Shown here piece by piece: positions 1 to 6,801 of a DNA stretch of 6,801 nucleotides. A program made the translations under genes and the position numbers. Source of the stretch: an uncultured Clostridia bacterium (GTDB taxonomy: Bacteria > Bacillota > Clostridia > Christensenellales > UBA1242). The notes below the pieces were generated by a model, which ran no database searches, was not told the DNA's origin, and saw only the letters and a list, made by a program, of their open reading frames with translations. The stretch spans positions 1 to 6,801 of the forward strand of contig CANQHL010000067.1 in assembly GCA_947623775.1 (NCBI GenBank), written 5' to 3'. Each line of letters opens with the position of its first letter. The stretch's first letter is position 1.

Positions 1-1715
1 CAAGGGAAACGCCACTCAGTGAAGTAAAAAAGATAAAAAATGAATGTGATGTTGATATAGAATATTTTGTTCAAGGTGCATTATGTGTAGGATTTTCCGG
101 CAACTGTTATCTATGTTCACTGCTTGCCGGTGCAAGTGGAAATCGTGGAAAATGTAAGCAATTTTGCAGATTGCCATACAAAATTGATAAAAAAGAGGGT
201 TATTTCCTTTCCGCACGAGACTTTTGCATGCTATCGAGCCTTAAAGACATGATTGAAAGTGGTGTGACCAGCTTAAAGATAGAGGGGCGGGCAAGAAGAG
301 CGGGTTATGTGGGTGTTGCGGTAAAAACATATCGTGACGCACTCGATAACAATTTAAAGTATGATGAAACATCAATTAAAAATCTGCAAAAAGTATTTAA
401 TAGAGGTAATTTTATAAATGGATATTTTAAAGGTGAAAAAGTAATTTATTCTCTTGCACAAAATCATATTGGAATTTCCATTGGTAATGTTATTTCCTTT
501 AAAGGTGGCAAACGCTTTAATGAAGTTATCATCTCTTCTTCTCATAATTTAGTTTCCGGTGATGCAATAAAAATCTTTAAAGACAACAAAGAAATTTCAA
601 CAATAGGCATTGTTGATGTCAAGAAAATATCACAGGGCAAATATCTTTTTACCACAACAAATGATGCTCCGATTGGAAGTGAAGTAAGATTGATAGTTGA
701 CGCCAAACTTGAAGAGCAGATTTCTTCAATCAAGAAAAGGATTTCTCTTTGTGCGATTTTAAAGGCGGTTGCAGGAGAGCGTGTTGAACTTGAAATGATT
801 GCAGAAGGGCAAAGTGTGAAAGTTTATGGTGATGTTGTGGAGCAGGCAGCCACGCAGCCAATAACAGAAGAGGAAAGTTATCAGCAAATTTCTAGGTGTG
901 GTGAAGATTTTGTCGTTGAGAAATTTTGTGCAACTCTTGAAAATGCCTTTTTACGTAAGTCACAACTAAACGCACTAAGACGTGATTGCCTGGAAAAATT
1001 ACAAGAGAAATTGAGTGCCAGATTTAATAAAAATGTAGAAGAAGTTGATTTTTTAATTAATTTTTCAAAAAAAGAGGCATTTTGCAATAAAAATATTGAA
1101 ATTTTCTATGATAAAGCAAAACTTTTGGAAAATAAAGAAAGCGAAAATTATTTAGTTTACAGTCCGTCCATTTTTGATAAAGATGAAATTATTGCACTTT
1201 GCAACAACATGAAAGGAAAAATTATATATTTGGATTGTCCTGTTATGGCAACAAGTGAAGAGATAACGTATATAAGGTCAATCCTTTCATCTTGTGATAA
1301 TTTAGGCGTCTATGCGTCAAATTATTATGCTTTAACTTTATGCGATAGAGAAAAAACAATTGTAAGCAGTGAAATGAATGTTGTCAACAATTATTCGCTT
1401 GCTTTTTATCAAAATCAAGGATTTAATAAAGTTGTTATATCAAAGGAAAATTTTGATTTTGGCAATCTATCATTTGATGGGGAACTTTTTAAAGAGGATA
1501 TTGCACAAAGACTTATATATTTTAGGCACTGCCCGATAAAAGAACATTTTGGTGGCAATTGCAATAATTGCAAATTTCATGAAAACATTGTATACAAATT
1601 AGGCAACAATAAATTGACGCTTATTCACAGAAAAATATATCAATGCCAATTTTATCTGAGAGGCATTTGTAAAAAGTTTGACACAACAAAAGGTCGAGTT
1701 GTTGAAAATATTTGA
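1..1715 (+). CDS. U32 family protein (RlhA-like, DUF3656-containing), 5'-truncated
   Basis: The reading frame is open from base 3 to the TGA at 1713-1715, so the gene starts left of the window; the in-frame ATG at 171 is internal. Codons 60-119 encode EYFVQGALCVGFSGNCYLCS, an almost exact U32 signature, followed by the family's SGNRGKC and FCRLPY (about 135-176) and SLKIEGRA (273-296). Cysteines at codons 84, 105, those of GKC and QFC, and that of RDFC resemble the iron-sulfur ligands known in U32 proteins. A small beta-rich segment (about 396-720, HIGISIGNV) and a DUF3656-like segment (about 750-1035) follow, then a second barrel-like part ending in RHCPIKEHFGGNCNNC (about 1524-1571). U32 proteins were first called collagenases, but characterised members (RlhA, TrhP) hydroxylate 23S rRNA or tRNA using prephenate-linked chemistry. 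The DUF3656 layout favours the RlhA branch; the exact RNA target is inference. Likely cytoplasmic. About 570 residues are visible; long family members are somewhat larger. Confidence 0.9.
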   Translation, partial: RETPLSEVKKIKNECDVDIEYFVQGALCVGFSGNCYLCSLLAGASGNRGKCKQFCRLPYKIDKKEGYFLSARDFCMLSSLKDMIESGVTSLKIEGRARRAGYVGVAVKTYRDALDNNLKYDETSIKNLQKVFNRGNFINGYFKGEKVIYSLAQNHIGISIGNVISFKGGKRFNEVIISSSHNLVSGDAIKIFKDNKEISTIGIVDVKKISQGKYLFTTTNDAPIGSEVRLIVDAKLEEQISSIKKRISLCAILKAVAGERVELEMIAEGQSVKVYGDVVEQAATQPITEEESYQQISRCGEDFVVEKFCATLENAFLRKSQLNALRRDCLEKLQEKLSARFNKNVEEVDFLINFSKKEAFCNKNIEIFYDKAKLLENKESENYLVYSPSIFDKDEIIALCNNMKGKIIYLDCPVMATSEEITYIRSILSSCDNLGVYASNYYALTLCDREKTIVSSEMNVVNNYSLAFYQNQGFNKVVISKENFDFGNLSFDGELFKEDIAQRLIYFRHCPIKEHFGGNCNNCKFHENIVYKLGNNKLTLIHRKIYQCQFYLRGICKKFDTTKGRVVENI

Positions 1716-1726
1716 TATTTAAGGGG

Positions 1727-1755
1727 TTGAATATAGGTAAAATATATGTTATAAT
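1727..1755 (+). promoter_or_regulatory. Sigma-A type promoter of the first LRR gene
   Basis: The -35 element is TTGAAT (1727-1732) and the -10 is a perfect TATAAT (1750-1755), separated by exactly 17 bp. TG at 1747-1748 adds an extended -10. Transcription would start near 1762, giving a leader of about 23 nt before the GTG start. The -35 begins only 12 bases after the stop of the U32 gene, and no terminator hairpin lies between, so read-through from upstream is also possible. Confidence 0.8.
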
Positions 1756-1774
1756 ATAATAAATAATATGTATT

Positions 1775-1780
1775 GGAGGA
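1775..1780 (+). promoter_or_regulatory. Ribosome binding site that fixes a GTG start
   Basis: GGAGGA lies five to six bases before GTG at 1785-1787, ideal spacing. The longer in-frame alternative, TTG at 1773, overlaps this Shine-Dalgarno sequence and has only AT-rich sequence before it, so it is not the likely start. Confidence 0.85.
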
Positions 1781-1784
1781 AAAA

Positions 1785-4700
1785 GTGGAAGATAGCGAGA
1801 TTGTAGGTTTGTTAACGCGGAAAGATGTTTTCAGTTTTGAAAATCTTAGTTCGAGGCGAACAAAACGTGGCAAATTTGTTGTTCCTGAAAAATATGACAC
1901 GGTTGATGGCAATGCTTTTGCATTGAGTTCATTTAGAAAAATTGTTTGCAAAGAAAATGTAAGGTCATTAAAAGAAGATGCTTTTAAAAATGCTGAGGCT
2001 AGAAAAATTGATTTGTCAAGGTCAAAAATAAGAGAAATTCCCGATTTTACATTTCGATATTCACGTGCAAGCAAGATAATTTTGCATCCATCTACTGAAA
2101 AAATTGGCGAGGGAGCGTTTTTAAATTGTAGCAGTTTGAAAAATTTAGCTATACCACCGCTTGTTACAACTTTATCTAAAGATGTATTTAGAGGGTGTGA
2201 TACGCTTAAACAAATCACACTTCCAGAAAGTATTTCACAGATTGAAGATGGAGCATTTAGAGAATGTACAGGAATTGTACAATTAAGACTTCCTAAAAAT
2301 ATAAAAACGATAAGTGCAAATCTTTTTAATGGATGTTCAGTATTGAAAAGAGTGGAAATGTCTGATGATGTTGTATCAATTGGAAATCGAGCATTTGCAC
2401 ATTGTCGTGAATTGGAAAATTTTGAGTTGCCGAAAAGTCTAAGAGAAATAGGCGATCACGCATTTTATAATTGTGCACAACTAAAAAGCATTGTTTTACC
2501 TGAAAATGTGGAGAAAATTGAACCAGATGCCTTTTCATTTTGCTCAAGACTTGAAAGCATTGCTTTTTCAGATAAAATTGAGAATATTCCTAGAAATTTT
2601 TGTAAAGTATGTGCCAAACTTGAAGATGTGAAATTTAGTGATAACATCACAGAGATTGGGGTGGCAGCGTTTCAAGGGTGTGCTATAAAGAAATTGGATT
2701 TTCCACGAAAACTTACAATGATTGGGCAAGCGGCATTTAGTGACAATAAAATGCTTGAAGAGGTGTATATACCCGACACTGTTACAGAACTTAGAAGCCT
2801 TGCATTCAGTGGCTGCATAAGCTTAAAAAAGATTAGATTTTCCGATTCAATAACTCAATTGTTTGAGCAGGGACACTTAGGGCAAGTTGAGGAAATAACC
2901 TTGCCAAGAGAGTTGGTGTTTATTTCAGATAAAGCCTTAGCAGGAAACGTTCAACTTAAAAATGTTGTTTTCAATGATAAAGTAAATTTTATTATGGACA
3001 AAGCGTTTGCAAACACCGGAATTGAAAGCGTAAACTTGCCAAATAAAAATGTAATCAGTTTAGGCAAGCAAGTATTTGCAAATTGCAAACACTTGAAAAG
3101 TGCCGACATTGAAACTGTTTTGGAATTAAAAGAAAATCTATTTGAAAATTGTGATAATCTTAAAAGTGTAAAATTAAGTACGCGTCTTAAAAGGGTTGAA
3201 AAAGGCGTATTTAAAAATTGTATGTCACTTACAAACTTGGATTTTCCTGAAACTCTTGAATATGTAGGCAATGGTGCGTTTGAAAATTGTAGCAGTCTTG
3301 AAAAAATCATTTTTAAAGGTGTTGCACGTTTTGAAAATAGTTTTTCAAATTTATCTGAAAAAACAAAGTTTGTTTCAATGCCGGAAGGTAGTCAACTTTT
3401 TGGGTCAATTGCGATGCCTCCATTGGCATATTACACTCAAAAAGACGGAAAGATAATGTTGAGCGCAACTCCTGTAGACGCAAGCAGTTTTTGTATTGGT
3501 GATTTTGTTCAAGAGGGCAATAATCAGCCACAAATTGAGTATGTTCTTGCACTGTATGATGAGCGAGAAAATTTATTACAACTTTTCAAAGATTGTCCAT
3601 TTTTGGTGAAAACATTTAATAAAATATTGGCAAAACAGGGTGTAGAGGGCGTCAAGGACTTTTACTTTGAGAATAAAGATAAATTTAGTTATTTCAGAAA
3701 ATTTGACAATGCTTTGATGGGAGAATTTTTTGACGAAAATTTTGTAGAGGACAGTGACAAAATTGATGAATTTTATCTTAAATATAAATATAGTTTAAAA
3801 TTTCTGAGACAATGTGCAAGCCTTGTTCCAAAAGGTTGCGAGGAAGATTTTTGCAGATTATATATAAATTTGGGTGGTTTTGAAGAAAAGCATACATTTG
3901 TTAAAAAAGATAAGGCAGGAAAAGAGATTACGCGGACAGTTGATTATTCTCAAAAAGTTGGCGAATTATTAAAAGAAATGCTTATTTCAAAGCCTTGGTT
4001 TTTCACTCATGAGTATTTAGGCGGCATGCAACCGGCAGGCTTTAAGAGAGAATTTTCAGATTTTATTTTGCAGAGGGAAAATTTTGAAGAAGTAATAGAA
4101 GAAAGCGAAAAAAGTAATGACTTTTTCGTAAATTTTTACAATGATTTTGAAGAAGCACAAAAATCAAATACATCAAATAAAGGCAGTCAAAGACAATTAA
4201 AACCTACAATAAAAAGTTTCAAAAAATATCTTTTCAGAGGTTCATTTATAGGCGTAAACGATGAAAATATAGACATTGCAAATACAATTCAGCCATATTT
4301 TACATACCAGAGTTATTTTGATGATGCTCTTGCAATAGATGCTGAAAGACGAAACAAACAAACTCCATCACATATTCTTAAAAAGCCGTTAAAAGAGCAA
4401 TTCCGCATGATAGACACATTGTCGACGGAGATAAAAGCAGAGGCAGCCAGAGCGGTCGGGAATTTGGTTGATGCAACAAGTGAATTTACATACGAATATT
4501 TGGCAAAAGATGATCCGCGAAATTTCATTCTTGGCAAACTTTGTGATTGTTGCGCACACTTAGGTGGTGCCGGTTATGGAATTATGCACGCAAGCATAGT
4601 TCATCCCGATGTTCAAAATTTGGTTATAAAAAATCAGCGAGGCGAAATTGTCGCAAAATCGACATTATACATAAACAGAAAACAGGGATATGGCGTGTTT

Positions 4701-5000
4701 AACAATGTTGAAGTAAATGAAGATGTTGAAAACAGAGAGGTTTTGTATAGAAAATATTTGCAAGCAGTTAAGGATTTTGCTCTTAAATATAATGAAGAAA
4801 ATCCTGATATGCCACCGCTGAAAATAATCACCGTAGGCGGCGGCCACAATGATTTGTATAAGTTTTTTGCGGGAGAGGGCAGATGGTCCAAAGTTGAATA
4901 CAAGTCCATAAATTATTCTGATTATGGAAAGGGATACGCAGCATATAATGGTGACAGTGAGGACGAGCAGTTTGTAGCATGGGAAGAGGAGAAAACGTAA
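1785..5000 (+). CDS. BspA-like leucine-rich-repeat protein with large uncharacterised C-terminal half
   Basis: A complete gene of 1071 aa, GTG start chosen from the GGAGGA at 1775-1780. The N-terminus (MEDSEIVGLLTRKDV) is polar, with no signal peptide; no transmembrane stretch or LPXTG anchor is evident, and the C-terminus is AWEEEKT, so a cytoplasmic or non-Sec location is inferred. Residues about 35-512 hold roughly 21 LRR_5 repeats of about 23 aa (pattern LKxIxLPxxIxxIGxxAFxNC). Residues about 560-905 are mostly helical-looking and charged, with a striking NTSNKGSQRQLKPT at 795-808. Residues about 908-1071 look like one alpha/beta domain: DPRNFILG, C920, C922, C923, H925, a GGAG turn (927-930), strands LVIKN-GEIVAKSTLYIN (946-964) and GYGVFNNVEV (968-977), a helix (about 985-1003) and strand KIITVGGG (1013-1020). 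That order recalls a GNAT fold, but the acetyl-CoA loop is not recognisable. LRR_5 domains usually bind proteins; the ligand and function here are unknown. It is paralogous to the next gene. Confidence 0.9.
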   Translation: MEDSEIVGLLTRKDVFSFENLSSRRTKRGKFVVPEKYDTVDGNAFALSSFRKIVCKENVRSLKEDAFKNAEARKIDLSRSKIREIPDFTFRYSRASKIILHPSTEKIGEGAFLNCSSLKNLAIPPLVTTLSKDVFRGCDTLKQITLPESISQIEDGAFRECTGIVQLRLPKNIKTISANLFNGCSVLKRVEMSDDVVSIGNRAFAHCRELENFELPKSLREIGDHAFYNCAQLKSIVLPENVEKIEPDAFSFCSRLESIAFSDKIENIPRNFCKVCAKLEDVKFSDNITEIGVAAFQGCAIKKLDFPRKLTMIGQAAFSDNKMLEEVYIPDTVTELRSLAFSGCISLKKIRFSDSITQLFEQGHLGQVEEITLPRELVFISDKALAGNVQLKNVVFNDKVNFIMDKAFANTGIESVNLPNKNVISLGKQVFANCKHLKSADIETVLELKENLFENCDNLKSVKLSTRLKRVEKGVFKNCMSLTNLDFPETLEYVGNGAFENCSSLEKIIFKGVARFENSFSNLSEKTKFVSMPEGSQLFGSIAMPPLAYYTQKDGKIMLSATPVDASSFCIGDFVQEGNNQPQIEYVLALYDERENLLQLFKDCPFLVKTFNKILAKQGVEGVKDFYFENKDKFSYFRKFDNALMGEFFDENFVEDSDKIDEFYLKYKYSLKFLRQCASLVPKGCEEDFCRLYINLGGFEEKHTFVKKDKAGKEITRTVDYSQKVGELLKEMLISKPWFFTHEYLGGMQPAGFKREFSDFILQRENFEEVIEESEKSNDFFVNFYNDFEEAQKSNTSNKGSQRQLKPTIKSFKKYLFRGSFIGVNDENIDIANTIQPYFTYQSYFDDALAIDAERRNKQTPSHILKKPLKEQFRMIDTLSTEIKAEAARAVGNLVDATSEFTYEYLAKDDPRNFILGKLCDCCAHLGGAGYGIMHASIVHPDVQNLVIKNQRGEIVAKSTLYINRKQGYGVFNNVEVNEDVENREVLYRKYLQAVKDFALKYNEENPDMPPLKIITVGGGHNDLYKFFAGEGRWSKVEYKSINYSDYGKGYAAYNGDSEDEQFVAWEEEKT
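1890..3350 (+). repeat. Array of ~21 LRR_5 (BspA/TpLRR-type) protein repeats in the first LRR gene
   Basis: Repeats of about 69 bases encode units ending in AFxNC or a variant (for example EGAFLNCSS, DGAFRECTG, DHAFYNCAQ, NGAFENCSS). The DNA is diverged between units and the repetition is clear only in protein. One unit (2841-2906, with LFEQGHLGQ) lacks the AF-C core, and units at 2676 and 3006 are shortened after AFQGCA and AFANTG. The boundaries are approximate. Confidence 0.88.
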
Positions 5001-5008
5001 ATTTGTTG

Positions 5009-5037
5009 TTGATTTAAAAGGTTTAAAGTGATATAAT
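5009..5037 (+). promoter_or_regulatory. Sigma-A type promoter of the second LRR gene
   Basis: TTGATT (5009-5014), a 17-bp spacer and a perfect TATAAT (5032-5037) with TG at 5029-5030 as an extended -10. This is the same design as the promoter of the first LRR gene. The predicted start near 5044 leaves a leader of only about 12 nt, putting the Shine-Dalgarno sequence at the very 5' end of the mRNA. The -35 begins eight bases after the preceding stop codon, and no terminator is visible. Confidence 0.75.
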
Positions 5038-5044
5038 TAAAATT

Positions 5045-5050
5045 AAGGAG
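5045..5050 (+). promoter_or_regulatory. Ribosome binding site of the second LRR gene
   Basis: AAGGAG lies five bases before the ATG at 5056-5058. It supports this ATG as the start of an open frame that runs to the window edge. Confidence 0.85.
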
Positions 5051-5055
5051 TAAAA

Positions 5056-6801
5056 ATGGAAGAGCCAAGCACAAAAAATTTAATTTACAGTCCTGATAAT
5101 GTGGATAAAAATGGAGTATATCATATTCCAGATGTATTTTCTTCCACATATAATATGTCTTTTCCAGATAGAAAGACATTGAATGGTGCGACAACATTAA
5201 AATTTGGAAGCAAATTAAGTGAATTGACAATGAAAATGGGTGGCTATTTACCATTTGCAGTCACAGAACTAGATTTGTCCGACACACAAATTGAGGAAAT
5301 TCCTGACGATTTTTTAAAAGAGAATAAAAGCATAAAGAAAATAAAACTTCCAAAAACAATAAAATCTATAGGTAAAAGTGCTTTTCATGATTCCGTGATA
5401 AGGGAATTGGAGTTTGCTCCGGAAACCGTTTTGGAAAGTATAGGACCTCAGGCATTTTGCGATTGCGATATAAGTAAAATTGATATTCCAGACCATGGTC
5501 AACGTTTGACAATATTTGAAATGGCATTTAACAATGCTATTTCCTTGTCAGAATTGAATTTGCCTAAAAGAGTTGAATTAAAACCAAATGCTTTTAGTAG
5601 TTGTATTGCACTGAAAAACTTGGATTTATCAGATTGTGATATTGACACAATTCCTGCACGGGCATTTTTGGCCTGCGGTTCACTTGAAGAGATAAAATTG
5701 CCTAAAAACCTGGAAAAAATAAATTATGCGGCATTTAGATATGCTGAGTCGTTAAAAGAAATTGTTATTCCAGATGGTGTGACAAGAATAGCAGAAAGAG
5801 CGTTTGCAGATTGCTATACACTAGAATCAGTAAAACTGCCTGCTGGTCTAAAGGAAATAGATACATGTGCATTTTTAGGTGATCACGCACTTAGAAGTAT
5901 AGAATTGCCAGAAGGCTTAGAAACTATATCTTCAGCAGCATTTCAAGGATGCAGCAGTTTAAAAGAGATTATTCTTCCAAGTTCATTGGAAATTGTTGAA
6001 AGGGACGCCTTTAAAAACTGCATCAAGCTTGAAAGACTTGTTGTAAACGGGGAATCTACACTCCTTGCAAATATAGGGGAACTTGTAAATTTAAAAGAGG
6101 TTATTCTTCCTGATGGCTATCAAACAATAGGGGCTGGTGCATTTTCCTATGCAGAAAGATTAACAAATATACGCATTCCTCAATCATTGAAAATAATTGA
6201 TTCAAAAGCATTTTATCAAAGTGGATTGACAGAGTTTGTGTTGCCACAAGGTGATTTAAAGACAATTGATAGATATGCGTTTGCAGAATGCAACGAGCTT
6301 GAAAAAGTTATTCTTCCGGAGGGGCTTTGCGTAATTGCGTCAGGAGCATTTAGTGGGTGTAAGAATTTGAAAAAAATTGTTATACCAAAAAGCGTGGAAG
6401 TAATAGGTGGTGCTGCTTTTTTCAATTGTCAAAGTTTAGAAGAGTTAACATTTGATAAAGCAGCTCTTCATAATGAGTTATTTGCTGGATGTTGGAATTT
6501 GAAGAGAATTACAGTAAACGCCGGAACTATTATGCCTAGCACTTTCAGAAATTTGCCTAACAACGTGGAAATGGTGAGAATAGGCAAAGATTGCAACTTT
6601 ATGCAAGCAAAGGAGTTTGGAGAATTTAAATATATCTCATTTGATAATGGTTACTTCTGTTTTACAAAGGAGCCTATAAACGAGCAAAGTTTTGAGCTTC
6701 AAAAAGTCAGAAATTTATATCCATCACTGCTAATGAAGTTGTGGGATGAACGATATACACTTGGAAAAATTTGTTCAGATGGCGACCTTGTTCCGGATTT
6801 A
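5056..6801 (+). CDS. BspA-like leucine-rich-repeat protein, 3'-truncated by the window edge
   Basis: The frame is open for 582 codons from ATG 5056 to the last base, with no stop, so the 3' end lies outside. The N-terminus (MEEPSTKNLIYSPDNVDKNG) shows no signal peptide, as in the upstream paralogue. A cap-like segment with KNGVYHIP parallels KRGKFVVP of the first protein, and LDLSDTQIEEIP parallels IDLSRSKIREIP. About 19 clear LRR_5 repeats follow to residue ~510 (for example ERAFADCYT, SAAFQGCSS, SGAFSGCKN), plus one or two degenerate ones near the start. The last ~70 residues leave the repeats and match the start of the paralogue's C-terminal half: LWDER at 6739-6753 corresponds to LYDER at 3552-3566. 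If colinear throughout, the whole protein would be near 1070 aa. Protein binding by the repeats is the family expectation; the actual role is unknown. It has its own promoter and ribosome binding site, 55 bases after the first LRR gene. Confidence 0.9.
   Translation, partial: MEEPSTKNLIYSPDNVDKNGVYHIPDVFSSTYNMSFPDRKTLNGATTLKFGSKLSELTMKMGGYLPFAVTELDLSDTQIEEIPDDFLKENKSIKKIKLPKTIKSIGKSAFHDSVIRELEFAPETVLESIGPQAFCDCDISKIDIPDHGQRLTIFEMAFNNAISLSELNLPKRVELKPNAFSSCIALKNLDLSDCDIDTIPARAFLACGSLEEIKLPKNLEKINYAAFRYAESLKEIVIPDGVTRIAERAFADCYTLESVKLPAGLKEIDTCAFLGDHALRSIELPEGLETISSAAFQGCSSLKEIILPSSLEIVERDAFKNCIKLERLVVNGESTLLANIGELVNLKEVILPDGYQTIGAGAFSYAERLTNIRIPQSLKIIDSKAFYQSGLTEFVLPQGDLKTIDRYAFAECNELEKVILPEGLCVIASGAFSGCKNLKKIVIPKSVEVIGGAAFFNCQSLEELTFDKAALHNELFAGCWNLKRITVNAGTIMPSTFRNLPNNVEMVRIGKDCNFMQAKEFGEFKYISFDNGYFCFTKEPINEQSFELQKVRNLYPSLLMKLWDERYTLGKICSDGDLVPDL
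5245..6590 (+). repeat. Array of ~19-21 LRR_5 protein repeats in the second LRR gene
   Basis: Units of about 69 bases encode the LxxIxLPxxLxxIxxxAFxxC pattern. One unit (6052-6111, with LLANIGELVN) lacks the AF-C core, and the unit at 6208-6228 is shortened to AFYQSG. Both irregular units fall at positions equivalent to irregular units in the first LRR gene. The boundaries are approximate. Confidence 0.88.

Noticed and set aside
171..173. ATG as the start of the U32 gene
   Set aside because: The same frame is open back to base 3 and encodes the conserved U32 signature at 60-119, so this methionine is internal.
1716..1784. Terminator after the U32 gene
   Set aside because: I could find no GC-rich hairpin followed by a T run; the space is filled by the promoter and ribosome binding site.
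1652..2218. Minus-strand open frame of 188 codons across the end of the U32 gene and the start of the first LRR gene
   Set aside because: It is antisense to two well-supported genes and overlaps the promoter. Its protein looks like a reverse-strand shadow of the LRR repeats, and it shows no ribosome binding site.
3271..3456. Plus-strand open frame of 61 codons inside the first LRR gene
   Set aside because: It lies wholly within a strongly supported coding region in another frame and has no family signal.
5001..5055. Terminator after the first LRR gene
   Set aside because: The AT-rich gap has no stable inverted repeat; it holds the next promoter.
4922..5254. Minus-strand open frame of 110 codons across the gap between the LRR genes
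   Set aside because: It covers a clear promoter and ribosome binding site on the other strand and is antisense to both LRR genes. The hydrophobic translation is what AT-rich antisense sequence gives.
1890..6590. CRISPR array or DNA-level tandem repeat
   Set aside because: The periodicity of about 69 bases comes from protein repeats in frame. The DNA of the units is strongly diverged and there are no identical repeats with spacers.

Overview
The window is AT-rich, uses strong GGAGG/AAGGAG ribosome binding sites, one GTG start and textbook sigma-A promoters, and reads cleanly with the standard bacterial code. This fits a low-GC Gram-positive bacterium, most likely a Clostridia-type (possibly uncultured, gut-associated) Firmicute. 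That placement is an inference from composition and gene families. All three genes lie on the + strand and fill almost everything, with gaps of only 69 and 55 bases between them.

Region 1 (1-1715) is the 3' part of a U32-family gene (long form with a DUF3656-like middle section, similar to the RNA-hydroxylation protein RlhA). It is already open at the left edge, and the family signature with its cysteines lies at 60-119, upstream of the first in-frame ATG in the window. Regions 2 (1785-5000) and 3 (5056-6801, running off the right edge) are tandem paralogues. Each is a large BspA-like leucine-rich-repeat (LRR_5 type) protein with no signal peptide. The first is complete (1071 aa): about 21 repeats, then a ~510-residue non-repeat part that ends in a possible GNAT-like alpha/beta domain. 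The second has about 19-21 repeats and enters the same kind of C-terminal region just before the window ends.

Each LRR gene has its own promoter of nearly identical design (TTGAAT or TTGATT, 17-bp spacer, TGN-TATAAT) squeezed into the short gap before it, and no terminator is visible in either gap. They are therefore probably expressed independently as well as by read-through. The U32 gene looks like an ordinary housekeeping neighbour, and I see no functional link to the LRR pair. The most notable content is the duplicated, apparently cytoplasmic LRR protein with an uncharacterised C-terminal half. The two copies keep the same order of regular and irregular repeats, which points to duplication of a whole gene. 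I see no RNA genes, CRISPR array, insertion sequence or phage gene.
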